Part shown: one piece after another, positions 11,901 to 26,900 of the stretch
Position numbering within the stretch: position 1 is the first letter of the stretch
Layout of the letters: each line of letters starts with the position of its first letter
Assembly (NCBI GenBank): GCA_012932295.1
Contig: JAAONU010000016.1
Coordinates: 28,891,290-28,955,289 of the forward strand
Length of the DNA stretch: 64,000 bases
Source of the DNA: Cyclina sinensis
Taxonomy: Eukaryota; Mollusca; Bivalvia; Venerida; Veneridae
Reading direction: 5' to 3'
The notes under the pieces: model-generated
Told to the model about the DNA's origin: nothing
Seen by the model: the letters and a program-made list of their open reading frames with translations, nothing else
Databases searched by the model: none
Position numbers and translations under genes: made by a program

Positions 11901-14900
11901 TCAGTGCTTTCATGAAATGTTTCAGGTACTGAAGAAAATGCTTACAGGTAAATAATATGCCATTAGGTGTGCTGTTGGTTTTGAAAATTTTGAGTGTCTT
12001 AAAAAGATACCAAGGGGAGACTACTTTGTAATATTAATATCATGGATATGAAACTCTGCCCTTGTAACAGCACAAACACAATTGTTGTTTTGTTTGTTAT
12101 GATGCTTGTCTGTTTAAGTTTGCTGATGTTTTTAGCTAATCTGAGCACAAAGTGCTCAGGGTGAGCTTTTCTGATCAGTCTTTGTCTGTCCGTCCGTCGT
12201 CAACTTTTCATTCAAACAACATCTCCTCTGAAACTAAATTCCCTAAATTTAATGAAACTTGCCTGGGATGTTTCTTGGATGTTTGTTCAAATGGTTCTGG
12301 TCCATTGCATTTCTGGTTCACTGGAGCTAAAATTAGATTTTAAAAGTTGGATCTTTAAAAATCTTCTTCTCTGAAACCTCAAGGCCTGGAGCTTAGATAT
12401 ATGGTATGAAGCATCATCTAGTGGACCTCAACCAACTTTGTTAAAATTATGATCCTGGTGTCAAAACTGACCCCACCCCAGGGGTCAGTTGATTTTACAT
12501 AGATTAATATAGGGAAAACTTAAAAATCTTCTTGTCAGAAACCACAAGGCCTAGAGTTGAGATATTTGGTGTACAGCGTTGTCTAGTGGACCTCTACCAA
12601 GTTTGTTCAAATCATAGCCCCTGGGTCAAAAATGGACTCGCCCCAGGGGTCACATGTTTAACATAGAGTTATATAGGGAAAACTTTAAAAAATCTTCTAT
12701 CAGAACCCGGAAGGCCTAGAGTTTAGATATTTGGTGTGTAGCATTGTCTAGTGGACCTCTACTAAGTTTGTTCAAATCATAGCTGCTGGGTCAAAATAGG
12801 CCCTGCACCAGGAGTCACTTGTTTACATAGAGTTATATAGTAAAAACTTTAAAAATCTTCTTGTCAGAAACCACAAGACCTAGAGTTTAGATATTTGGTG
12901 TGCAGCATTGTCTAGTGGACCTTTACCAAGTTTGTTCAAATCATAGCCCCTGGGTCAAAAAAGACCCCGCCCGAGGGGTCACATGTTTTACATAGAGTTA
13001 CACAGGAAAAACTTCAAAAATCTTCTTGTCAGATACCACAAGGCCTAGAGTTTAGATATTTGGTGTACAACATTGTCTAGTGGACCTTTACCAAGTTTGT
13101 TCAAATCATAGCCCCTGGGTCAAAAAAGACCCCGCCCCAGGGGTCACATGTTTTACATACAGTTATATAGGAAAAACTTCAAAAATCTTCTTGTCAGATA
13201 CCACAAGGCCTAGAGTTTAGATATTTGGTGTACAACATTGTCTAGTGGACCTTTACCAAGTTTGTTCAAATCATAGCCCCTGGGTCAAAAAAGACCCCGC
13301 CCAAGGGGTCACATGTTTTACATACAGTTATATAGGAAAAACTTCAAAAATCTTCTTGTCAGATTTCACAAGGCCTAGAGTTTAGATATTTGGTATGCAG
13401 CATTGTCTAGTGGACCTTTACCAAGTTTGTTCAAATCATGACCCTAGGGTCAAAACTGGCCCCACCTTTGGGGCGCAGGGTCATTTGATTTTAAACAAGT
13501 ACTTATATAGGGAAAACTTAAAAAATCTGCAGCTCTGAAACACCAAGGGCTATACCTTCAGTTGTTCATTGTTATGTCTCCCCCCCCCAACCCCGCCCTT
13601 CTGATGGAGACATATTGTTTTTGCCCTGTCCCTGTGTCTGTTTATCTGTCTGTTTGTCACACTTTGTTTCCTTTCAATAGCTTGAGTACCAGTTGACCCA
13701 GGGCCTTCAAACTTCACAGGGTTATTGCCCTTATTAAGTAGAAAAAAACTTTTGTTTTTTAGTCAGTAGGTCAAAGGTCAAGGTCAGAGGGACCTCTAGA
13801 GTGAAAACCATTTCCACTTAATAACAGGAGTACCGTTTCACCCAGAGCCTTCAAACTTCATAGGGTAATTGCTTTTACTAAATAGAAGAACCGTATTGTT
13901 TTTGGGGCTAGTATGTCAAAGGTCAAGATCACAGGGACCTGTATAGTGAAAAGTTTTTCTGCAGAGTAACTGTAGTACCATTACACCCAGAGCCTTCAAA
14001 CTTCATAGGATAATTGTATTAGAAGAACCCTATTGTTTTTAGAGTCCATAGGTCAAAGGTTAAGTTCACATGGACCTGTAGAGTGAAAACTGTTTCTGCT
14101 CAGTAACAGGAGTACCATTTTATCCAGAGCCTTCAAACTTCATAGGATGATTGTCTTTACTCAGTAAAAGAACCCTATCTTTTTTGGGGTCAGTAGATCA
14201 AAAGTCAAGGTCACAGGGACCTGTAGAGTGAAAACTGTTTCTGCTCAGTACCTGGAGTACCATTACACCCAGAACCTTCAAACTTCATAGGGTAGTTATA
14301 TTAGAAGAACCCTATTGTTTTGGGGGTCTGTAGGTCAAAGGTCAAGTTCAGTGGGACCTGTAGAATAAAAGCATTTCTGCTAAAAAAATTTGAGTACCAT
14401 TACACCCAGAGTCTTCAAACTTATTGAAAACTTACTCGAATTTGCGAACAACGAACACCCATAACAACCAGTAATGATACTTGTAACATGAGCAATGAGA
14501 CTCAGGTGAGCGATTTAGGGCCATCATGGCCCTCTTGTTGTCTTAAACACTTGATAGATCAGTATGTATTTGCATGTAACAGTGATCCTGATTTTGTCTG
14601 TTTCAGACCACATACCAGTGTGCAGTGCACAGTATATTACGGAAAGCCGGTATGACAATTGCAGCATACATATGAACATGACAGGGAGCAACCAGTGCAG
14701 GTATTGTTGTGACACAACTTTTCATATTTTTAATTGTATTAGATTGTTTGAGAGTCATTCACCATCTACATATAATGTGTACTATCAACTATCTGGAAAC
14801 CAGTCACCTTTTGGCACAATAGTCTTATCATTAACTATATAAAACAGTTTTCAGAATAAATGCATGAAGGTCATTCAGTATATCAAACTCTGTGCACCGG

Positions 14901-17900
14901 TTACGCTACGCTCAGTAACCACTGCCTTTACACGACTCATGTGATGATGGTCTTTTCACATGATTGTGTCAAGATGGCGGATACAGCAAAGAAACCGTTG
15001 AAAAATTGTTTCATCTGTGATAAACAGCGACACTATAATTTAAGCTCTGGTGTCAAGTCTGCCGATATAATTGACAAAATTTCATTTCTGTTTAAAGAAA
15101 ACTTTATTACAGTAGTGACTTGAGTGATTTCTTTTTTCAAAAACGGTCTTATTGTTTTGAAATAAACGGTGCGATATTAAAAATTTTTCTAATAATTTTT
15201 GTGTCCGAAATTATTTTTTGTTTGAGTTCACATTCACACCTTACAGTCTTGAAACATCAGTAAAACCGTGTTTACTTTTTTAAAAAAACAATCAAAATTG
15301 AAAAAAATCATATTGTCAAAAATCTTGACAAAAATGTTTTGACAGCAGAGATCTAATCCTGTAAGGGGAGATCACTGCATGGGAGATTGTCAGTATATAA
15401 GGGCAATTCCAGTAATAAGTGTTTCGGGAGAGGGGATGGCACTGTTTTGAAGACCCCCCACCACCCACAAATATAATTAAAATTATAAGTTCTATCACTC
15501 AGCTTTTTGCAATTTCTTAAAACTCCATCACCCACATTTACAAATTTTACAATATATCTACATACCACATCATTCTACTTTTTGTGAAAACCCCACTGGC
15601 ATACATGCCGTTTAGGGTTGGATCATTAACGGGAGATTTGTGGAAAATCGCCGGGTTTTTGGACATCACAACGGGGTAAAAACGCAAACCAAAAAAAAAA
15701 AAAACGTTCGCTCGTATCAGAACGAGTATATCTGATCCCTTGACCTGCAATACGCTGTCAAAACGAAACCGGAAGCCGCTGTCAAAACGAAACCGGAAGC
15801 GTCAGTAAGGGGGAGCACTGCGCCTTTTTAACCGCACCGTACCGTTGATCTTTTTTTTCTCCTACCGGTATGTCTCTAGGACTGGTGATGGTGATGTAGG
15901 ACGAGTAGAAATTTTGGTCACTCGTAGTCGTCACTGAATGAAAAATTTGTTCCCTGGATTGATACGTATAAAAGACTTGCGAATACAAAATAATTGCCTA
16001 CCGCCTTCTGTTTCATTTACACATTGATGCAGTGTGTAACTGCATATAATAAAAAATACACTTTTAAATGGTGTATTTCGAAAATAACTCGCTTTGTTAC
16101 TCAATTTCCAAACATCAAACAGTATGGAGCATAAAAAACGCGCCGCTTACTCAGCTCAAAAGTAACTGTGTAGAGGTCGTTCATCTTTCAACAGACTTCA
16201 AAGGAGCCGACTTCTACGAACACGTGGGCTGACGTAGTGCTAGCTGCAAACATTAGGCTAAAGGATTTCATTTATTAATTCGAAGGCACCGACAGAAGCT
16301 ATTAATTATCGAACTTGTTTTTCACGGTCATTTGGTCTTTGACAAGTTTATTAGGGTGTCATTGCAACGGATTAGCGAGGTGTGATATACACAGACGGTC
16401 CGGGTCTAACGTTGTGGATTCGTTTTTGGCAGATTTTTATACTGTTTGGATTCCACGAATTTTATGGATTTTTTTTTTCTTTCAAGGCAAAATCTTGATT
16501 TATCGGGAGATTTTGGTGCTTCGACGGGGCGCCGGGGTAAGGGTCTAAATATCGGGAGAACCCGGCGAGTAACGGGAGAACGGCATGTATGCCCACTGGG
16601 CATATTAATTTTTGCAAAGAAAGAAGGCTGCTTTGTCTTTCCAGCATTTAGTTATTGTGAATTTTGCATGCTGAGTTCATGTCTGAAAACTGACAGGTCC
16701 AAACAAAGGTACAGTTACTGAAGACCATAGACTTCCATAATACCTCTTACCTTGATTTTTTGTGTGATACAAAGTGATAGGGAAAATGTATTACCTCTTT
16801 ATCTTGCCTTGAGATACTGAAGCCAATGGTATGAAGCAATTTCACAACGTCCTCTATCTATTATGTTTTCCATATTTTTTTGTTTGTCATGGTGGTTGTG
16901 TACACAAGGGAGGCAAGTATTGAATGTTGGTTATGCCTAATCTCTGCATGAGAATATTTTTGTTTTTGACAAGGACCCATATAGCATAATAACAGTTTTT
17001 TAAGGAATCCCAGCATGCATATTATAAATTTACCAAATTACCCCATCACCCACAAAATAAATTTTTTGGTGCTGTCCCCTCCCGCCTACACTCATTATTT
17101 GAATTGCCCTAATGCGAGCTTTTAATTATCTTGAAAACCAGTTACCCTAGGTATTGTTGTGACACAACTTTTTCATATTTTTCATCATATTAAATTTGGT
17201 GAGCTTTTTGGATCGTTGATTGTCCGTCATGCGTCGTGAACAATTTGACTTGAACTACTTCTCCTTCTAAACCGCTAAGCAAACATTGACAAAACATACC
17301 TGGGATATTTCTGGTATGAAGCTCTACCAAAGTTGTTTGAAAATATTCAATTCCATCAAGAACTCTGGTTGACATGGCAACTAAAAGAAAAAACTTTGAA
17401 AATCTTCTTGTTTGAAACCACAAGGCCCTGAGCCTAAAGATTTGGTATGTAGCATTGTCTAGTGGACCTCTACCAAGTTTGTTCAAATTATACCACTGGG
17501 GTCAAATTAACAACTATTAACATTGGTTTATCCAAACATGGATATGTCACCAGCTATTATGCAGTCACATTTCCATAATTGCTTAGTTATAATTGCTACC
17601 CTGTGAGCATTTTCGGACTATTTAACACAGAGTTATGGCCCCTGAATAGTTATTCACTATGTATGAAGAATGACATTTTTTCTGTGCGTTTTTTTATCAG
17701 TTTGATAACTACTAACCAGTCAAACCAGTCAACATCAAAAGAATTCAGACTTGTTCTCAAAATGAGACTGATACTCTTATTTAAGATTGATATATTTTTA
17801 TTCAGTGTAATTTTTTTTCTGTTTTCAGCAATGAAAAAGAGAAGATGGAATTCAAGAAATTTGTGTCTTGTCTTGCCATAAACGCTTTAATGAAGGAAGA

Positions 17901-20900
17901 GACTGACTGTACAATATCTGATACAGTTGCTTTAATTAATCAGGATGCATACAAACTGAACATCATCAACAGAAGTGTGGACGTAGCATCTTGTATAACA
18001 GGTAGGTGTGGAAATAAAAGTAAAGGCTGAATACAGCTGTTTTGATTGAGCAGATTCTAGTAACACTTTATCCCCTTGAACTATGTGTGTTACTGTTGGT
18101 GTATGAATATTTTAAAAGACCTTTTTGTATGTTTTTGTGCTTTTGTATGCAATTTGCAATGAGACATGCCTCCACCAATTGGTTTGGGGGGAGGGATATA
18201 TATTTGCCTTTCCATGTCTGTCTGCTGTTCCACTGTCATGCTGGTTTGTGTTGCATGTAATTCCAAACATATAACTATTAGAGCCATGAAACTTTCTAAG
18301 AATAATTTTTAGCATGTGAATTTGAGGACCATGCTATTTTGATGGAAATTAAGTAAAGATTGGCAGTGAAGCTCCCTCATTAGGCAAAAAATAGCATTTT
18401 TAAGAATAAGCCTTTCTAAGAATAGTTGTCAGCATGTAGCAATGTCTTGGTATTTCAGAGATCGACAAAGTTACACCCCCTGATTTAGCAAAAATAGCAT
18501 TTTTAGACTCCTTAATGTTAAGGACAATGTTTATATGGACCTGTAACTGTACAGGAATGTAGTGGCATCAATGTCCTATGGACACATTTTTAGTTGTCAC
18601 CTGTGGCAAGAAGACAAGTTCACTCAGTTGGATTTTTGTTAGGGGTTTCAGACTGTTGTTATTGAGCTAGTAGTCTTTAGAACAACAGAACAAAATCAGG
18701 CATCTAGAGTCATATAAATTTTACAATCAATTAATCTATTAATATTATTGTGCACATTTATGTCTTCAAATATGCAGGGTTAAAGCAGGGATTGAGAATT
18801 TGGATAAAAAGACATAAAATTTATCATCATAGACATTCCTTGATTTATAAAAACATTATTATTTTGTTTTTATTTACTTTTCTTTAAGACCTTAAAGAAG
18901 CATTGCTCGTGAACAAAATACCATTTCCACCTATGATTCTAAGCAATATAACATACTTTACCTGACTATAGACAAAACTGACCTGTCTGTGACACAAATG
19001 TCAACAAAAGTGCAAATGTAATAAATAGTGATTCAGTCAGAAAGCATTGGAGACTGAAAATCCACCTGGTATGTAGACATTGCATACACTCAGATACCTG
19101 TACATTAAAGAATCTCAAGATTATCTATTAAAGAAAATGTATGGAAGAATGAAATAATTATGTGATTTAAAGAAGCAATGTAATTATACATGTATTATAT
19201 TACTAGAAGGGTATGGAATGATCAGAAGAATATCTGAATGAATGATTTTCAAATCATGGCTTATGTTACTTTTTATAATTTGTTCAGCTGACTTCTACTG
19301 CATGCCATTTTGAAGACTGTCTTGGTTTCAAAAAAGGGTGATGAAAAATTACCACAGCAAAATAGTCTCATGAAAGAAATTGGCTTCCTATCCAGCCGAC
19401 AGGCTTTCTACACTTTAAGGACTTTGATATGCTTTAAAGGAGATGTAGCAATATGATTTGACAAATGTGAAGTTTTACCTCCTGTGTTAAACAGCAGAAC
19501 ACCTGTGATCCTTCACATTATCATTTTTTAGCTCACCTGAGCACAAAGTGCTCAGGGTGAGCTTTTCTGATCAGTCTTTGTCCGTCGTCCGTCAGTCCGT
19601 CCGTCGTCAACTTTTCATTCAAACGACATCTCCTCTGAAACCAATGGGGCAAATTTAATGAAACTTGCCTGGGATGTTCCTTGCATGAAGCTCTACCAAG
19701 ATTGTTCAAATGGTTCTGGTCCATTGCATTTCTGGTTCACCGGAGCTAAAAATAGATTTTATAAGTTGGATCTTTAAAAATCTTCTTCTCCGAAACCACA
19801 AGGCCTGGAGCTTTGATATTTGGTATGAAGCATCATCTAGTGGACCTCTACCAAGTTTGTTCAAATTATGTCCCTGGGGACAAAACTGACCCCACCCAAG
19901 GGGTCAGTTGATTTTACATAGAGTTATATAGGGAAAACTTGAAAATCTTCTTGTCAGAAACCACAAGGCCTAGAGTTAAGATATTTGGTATTGTCTAGTG
20001 GACCTCTACCAAGTTTGTTCAAATCATGGCCTCTGGGTCAAAAATGGCCCCGCCCCGGGGGTCACTTATTTTACATAGAGTTATATAAGAAAATCTAAAA
20101 AAAAATCTTCTTTTCAGAAACCGTAAGTTATAGAGCTTAGATATTTGGTGTGTAGCATTGTCTAGTGGACCTCTACCAAGTTTGTTCAAATCCTGGCCTC
20201 TGGGTCAAAAATGACCCCGCCCCAGGGGCCAATAGTTTTACATAGAGTTATATAAGAAAATCTAAAAAAAAATCTTCTTGTCAGAAACCGTAAGTTATAG
20301 AGCTTAGATATTTGGTGTGTAGCATTGTCTAGTGGACCTCTACCAAGTTTGTTCAAATCCTGTCCTCTGCGTCAAAAATGGCCCCGCCCCAGGGGCCACT
20401 AGTTTTACATAGAGTTATATAGGAAAATCTTAAAAAATCTTCTTGTCAGAAACCTTAAGTTATAGAGCTTAGATATTTGGTGTGAAGCATTGTCTAGTGG
20501 ACCTCTACCAAGTTTGTTCAAATCCTGGCCTCTGGGTAAAAAATGACCCTGCCCCAGGGGCCACTAGTTTTACATAGAGTTATATAGGAAAAGCTTAAAA
20601 ATTCTTCTTGTCAGAAACCGTAAGTTATAGAGCTTAGATATTTGGTGTGAAGCATTGTCTAGTGGACCTCTACCAAATTTTTTCAAATCCTGGCCTCTGG
20701 GTCAAAAATGGCCCCTGCCCGGGGGTCACTTGTTTTACATAGAGTTATATAGGAAAAACTAAAAAATCTTCTTGTCAGAAACAAGAAGGCCTACAGTTAA
20801 GATATATGGTATGTAGCATTGTCTAGTGGACCTCTACCAAGTTTGTTCAAATCCTGGCCTCTGGGTCAAAAATGGCCCCGCCCCGGGGGTCACTTGTTTT

Positions 20901-23900
20901 ACATAGAGTTATATAGGAAAATCTTAAAAAGATCTTCTTGTCAGAAACCGTAAGGTATAGAGCTTAGATATTTGGTGTGTAGCATTGTCTAGTGGACCTC
21001 TACCAAGTTTGTTCAAATCCTGTCCTTTGGGTCAAAAATGGACCCGCCCCAGGGGCCACTAGTTTTACATAGAGTTATATAAGAAAATCTAAAAAAATCT
21101 TCTTGTCAGAAACTGTAAGTTATAGAGCTTAGATATTTGGTGTGTAGCATTGTCTAGTGGACCTCTACCAAGTTTGTTCAAATCCTGGCCTCTGGGTCAA
21201 AAATGACCCCGCCCCAGGGGCCACTAGTTTTACATAGAGTTATATAGGAAAAGCTTAAAAATTCTTCTTGTCAGAAACCGTAAGGCATAGAGCTTAGATA
21301 TTTGGTGTGAAGCATTGTCTAGTGGACCTCTACCAAATTTTTTCAAATCCTGGCCTCTGGGTCAAAAATGGCCCCGCCCCGGGGGTCACTTGTTTTACAT
21401 AGAGTTATTTAGAAAAAACTAAAAAATCTTCTTGTCAGAAACAAGAAGGCCTACAGTTAAGATATATGGTATGTAGCATTGTCTAGTGGACCTCTACCAA
21501 GTTTGTTCAAATCCTGGCCTCTGGGTCAAAAATGGCCCCGCCCCGGGGGTCACTTGTTTTACATAGAGTTATATAGGAAAATCTTAAAAAAATCTTCTTA
21601 TCAGAAACCGTAAGGTATAGAGCTTAAATATTTGGTGTGTAGCATTGTCTAGTGGACCTCTACCAAGTTTGTTCAAATCCTGGCCTCTGAGTCAAAAATG
21701 GCCCCGCCCCAGGGGTCACTAGTTTTACATAGAGTTATATAAGAAAATCTAAAAAAATCTTCTTGTCAGAAACCGTAAGTTATAGAGCTTAGATATTTGA
21801 TGTGTAGCATTGTCTAGTGGACCTCTACCAAGTTTGTTAGAAAAATTTCCCAAGGGTCACTATTGGCCCCGCCCGAGGGGTCACAAGTTTTAAACAACAA
21901 TATAGAAGAAAATCTTTAAAAATCTTCCTTCTGAAACCACAAGACCTAGAATTTTAAAATTTGGCATGAAGCAAGCTTTATCAAGCTTTTTCAAATTATT
22001 GGATTAGGTTAAAGGTCATGGAGGCTAAAAGTAGATTTATCTACTGTACCTCATAGAGCCTTCATTCATAGACCAATATCTTTGATATTCAGTATAGAGG
22101 TTCCTTGCATGGACCTCTACCCATGGGTAGGGTTTGAGGTCACTGGGTCAAGGTCAAGGTCACCATAGCTTATAATAGATATTTCTACTTTCTGTCATAG
22201 AGCCTTTATTTATTGACTGATATTTTACATATTTGGTTTGTAGGCACTTACATATTTTCAATTAAAAAATGAAATACTGCTTAACAGCAAACTTAAGTAC
22301 TCAGGTGAGCGATCCAGGGCCATCATGGCCCTCTTGTTTTATATTTTTGTTTGCATGTCCTTTTTGCTCATTGTCATACTATGAAACAGTTCCAAATTCT
22401 GCCATTTGTAGACAAGGCAGCTTAAAAGCTTTAATCCTTAACCTGCTGAATATCTGAAATGGACTTGCCCATCATTCAGTTTGGACGGATCCATCGTTTA
22501 CAGAGGTGCTTATTGAAACTTTACCAACTTAATGGTGAATTGTGCAGACCATGATCAAACTGCACAGATGTACAGTCTGATCTAGGTATGTACTACTCAC
22601 AACGGTAAATATAACACACTTGACACACACCAGCAAGAGAAGGTTATGTTCTTCATGATAGATGAAATATTTCACCTCTGTAAAAAATGTTTTGATGTGT
22701 CAAAAATTGTATTTATCTTCCGTTTACAGATGATGAAAAGAATGCCATTTCTGCTGAACTGACCTTGGGACCTGGGTTATGTACCTCTAGAGTATTTGTT
22801 GAATACATAGCCACAAGTTGTCTTTACAACAAAAATGATTGTTATAACAGAACCTTGATGGACTTTCCTAGTGGACCAGCTTGCAGGTTAGTTGTTTCAA
22901 AGTTCACCTCTTTTCTGTGTTGGAGCATTAATGGTTACAAAATTGATAAACCACTGTTAACCTACATTTATTCAGGCAGATATTGTGTCTGAGTTGAAAG
23001 TGTCCTTAAGTTTAAAGGCGTGTAGCATCTCTTTGGAATGATGGCTTAGGTGCTTGCTGGAAAATAGTAGAAATACTGTTGATTGACACTAAGAAAACAA
23101 AGTGAAACTCTGCCTTTAAACATTCTACTTATTACCTTTGATGTTCTGTACAGAGATGCTTCAGTAAATTTCAAAATAATTCTTTTATTTCTACAATTTT
23201 CACTATAAGTTTATAGTTATAAGACTTGTTTAATCACAGTGTCTTTCTTTTGTCATTGTATATACAGTCTACCTATTTGTGTATATTTCCGTTTCAGTTA
23301 CCTGACCCCCATATTTACCTGTGTCCAGCATAACATTACCATGTCAGTAGAACAGATGTGTACTTTGTCTGACCTGATTAGCACAAAGTTGTCAGAAGGT
23401 TTTGTGTTAACATCTTCAGATGAAGCTAGAGAACAGTGTGTAGGTAAGAGACTGGCAAAGAAGTGAGTGAGACTAGTGTGTTATTTTTTGGAACACAAAA
23501 GTAATACTTTGTATCTGAGGGTATTTTGATAACTGCATACTCTCACTGAGTGCAGAAACTCAAGAAAATGTATCTGTGGGATTGCTTTTGGGCAGACTGT
23601 TGCTCTCAAGTTTTTTGTCTTCTTTGATATTGTTTAAGTTATGTGCTTTTCCACTGCAGCTGAAGTGAGTACCGGTGACTGTGTGAGAGAAGCTTTCCAT
23701 GCAAACTTCCAAAAAGCAAAAGACTGTGTGAATGCTACAAACATGAATTTCATGGACAGGACAAATGAAACAATGGATGACCAGTCATGCAGGTATGTTT
23801 CCTTACTTGTAATAACAGTGAAGAGATTGTGCAGGTTTAAGCTTTAAAACAGACTCTCTAGTTGAGAAAGGTTTCAGCATCCATATGCCCAAAAGTTTGT

Positions 23901-26900
23901 TACTTATGCCTCAGCAAAAGTGGGAGATTAAAGTGTTGGCCTTTGAATGTTCCTTAGTTTATCTACTGTAGTATTCTAATTAACACTTTACAAGTATTTC
24001 CTTTCAACTTTCAATGATGAACAATCTATATAGTCATTAAGGAAGGAACTTTTGTTGTGTCTGTCTTCATATGAATTATGGCCATTTGTTTTCTCACTAT
24101 GATATGACAAAATGGAAGTAGGCAGATAATGTAAACAATTGTTAATCATGCCACCACAAAAGCTTGGGCATATAATGTTGTGATAAAATTGTTTGTAACA
24201 TAAAACCTTTATGTCCAGCTTTCCTTCCAATTTAAGACAGGTTTCCTTCAGACCCATAACACCTTAGATGTGTATATGGTTGTTTGTTTAGAGTTATCTT
24301 TTTTAGCTCACCTGTCACGTAGTGACAGAGTGGGCTTTTCTGATCACCTTTTGTCCGTCGTCCGTCTGTCCGTCCGTCCGTCTGTCCGATAACAATTGGT
24401 TTGTTAACACTCTAGTGGTCACATTTTTTCCTCAATTTTCATGAAACTTGGTCAGGATATTTGTCTCATTAATATCTCGAACGAGTTCGAACATGGGTTA
24501 TCAGGCTTGGAAAACTAGGTCACAGAGCCCAAATATAGAAAAACCATGTTAACACTCTAGAGGCTACTTTTTCAGTCCAAATATCCTGGAAATATGTCAG
24601 AAATGTTCTAATGATGATTTCTAGCTCAAGTTTAAATATGGGTCATCTGGGTTCAAAAACTAGGTCAGGAAGCCCAAAAATAGAAAAATCTTGTTAACAC
24701 TCTAGAGGTTACATTTTCAGCCCAAATAATCTTGAAATTTGTCAGAAAGGTTGCTTTCATGATTTCTAGGTCAAGTTCAAATATAGGTCATCTGGGGTCA
24801 AAAACTAGGTCACAGAGCCCAAATATTGAAAAACCTTGTTAACACTCTAGAGGTAACATTTTTAGACCAAATAATCTGGAAATCTGTCAGGAAAATTGCT
24901 TCTATGATTTCTAGCTCAAGTTCAAATTTGGGTCATCTTGGTTCAAAAACTAGGTCACAGAGCCCAAAAATAGAAACATCTTGTTAACACTCTAGAGATT
25001 ACATTTTCAGCCCAAATAATCTGGAAATTTGTCAGAAAAATTGCCTTGAGGATTTCTAGCTCAGTTTTGAATATAGGTTCTCTGGGGTCAAAAACTAGGT
25101 CACAGAGTCCAAATATGGAAAAACCTTGTAAATATTCTAAAGGTAGCATTTTCAGTCCAAATAACCTGGAAATTTGTCAGAAAGATTCTATGGATGATTT
25201 CTAGCTCAGTTTTGAATATAGGTTCTCTGGGGTCAAAAACTAGGTCACAGAGCCCAAAAGTAGAAAAACCTTGTAAAAGCGCTAGAGGTTACATTTTCAG
25301 TCCAAATGTCCTTGAAATTTGTCAGAAAGGTTGTTTCAATGATTTCTAGCTCAAATTTGGATATGGGTCATCTGGGATCAAAAACTTGGTCACATGGTAC
25401 AAATATGTAAAAAACTTTTTAACACTCCAGAGGTTACATTTTTAGTCCAAATATCCTGGAAATTTGTCAGACAGGTTTTTTTGATGATTTCTAGCTCAAG
25501 TTGGAGTATGGGTCATCTTGGGTCAAAAACTAGGTCACAGAGCCCAAATATGGAAAAACTTTGTAAACACTCTAGAGGCTACATTTTAAGTCCAAATGTC
25601 CTAGAAATTTGTCAGATAGGTTGTTTTGATGATTTGTAGCTCAGGATTGGATATGGGTTATCTGGGCTCAAAAACTAGGTCACAGAGACTAAATATGGAG
25701 AAACCTTGTTCACACTCTAGATGCTACTTTTTCAGTCCAAATATCCTGGAAATTTGTCAAAGAGATTGTTTCAATAATTTCTAGGTCAGGTTCGAATATG
25801 GGTCATCTGGGGTCAATTAACCAGGTCCATTGCAACTTTGTTAAAAGCAGTCATACTCAGGTGAGCGATACAGGGCCATCATGGTCCTCTTGTTTAACTA
25901 ATTTTGTTATTCCATTCTGTATACTGTGGTTTTATTTCAGAATGTATACATACACTCTGACATGTTTGAAGTCTGTACTGCCAGCTGACTGTGAGGCAAG
26001 TCCTAGTGAAATAAATGAAGGGTATCACAGCTTACTAGAATATATGATGGTGGACTTGAGTCTCAAGGATTGTGTGGACTTCACTGAACCTTCTCCATTC
26101 CCTGGATGTGAAGGTAATAATTATAGTGTAAAGTCATTATTATAAAACAATTAAAAAAGTTGTCCTTTTTTGTTCTAGGTTTTAGACTTCGGTTCTTTCC
26201 AAATGCTGAATTTTGTGTGATTTTTGAATATCTGAAGTGGTCTGAGAAGCAGACTGTATGTAGGAATGACATGTCAGTTTATCATGACTGCAAATAATTA
26301 AGATAATTAACTTTTTCTATGCTGTTACCCTAGTTGTCATTTGTTTCTTATAATGTCAGAGTATTAAGTCTTGCTAAGGAACAGGCAGTACCAACTTTTT
26401 TATCTTTTAACCTAATTCCTACTGTTCTGGAAGTTTTATTCCAAGTTTTTCAAACAAGAAATTTTAGTCAAATGGCTTGTACTTTCAAGTAATATTTTGG
26501 TAAAGAAATGACACACATTTCCTTGTTAAATTTTTGCAAGATATTGTTGTAAGAGACAAATCAGAATATTTCAGTGTTGTGTAATGTTTAATTACAATAG
26601 TTGATACATGTTTATAGTGCCAGACACACTTCCCGAGGATGGAAATAGCTGTAATAATTCTCAGTTCATCACAGATGTTGTAATAAAGGAATGTGCAGAA
26701 ACATTGCAAGACATGATGAGAATGTATGGACAAAATGCAACCACAACGTGTCTGTAAGTTTACACTATTTTATTGACTGACAAAGGTGATCAGAAGGATA
26801 TAGGTAATCATCTGAAGATCAGCATTTTCTGAAGGTCAGAGGTGATCTTAAAGTTTCAAGTCATCATGTGAAGGTCATAGATTATTTGAAGTTCGTAAGT

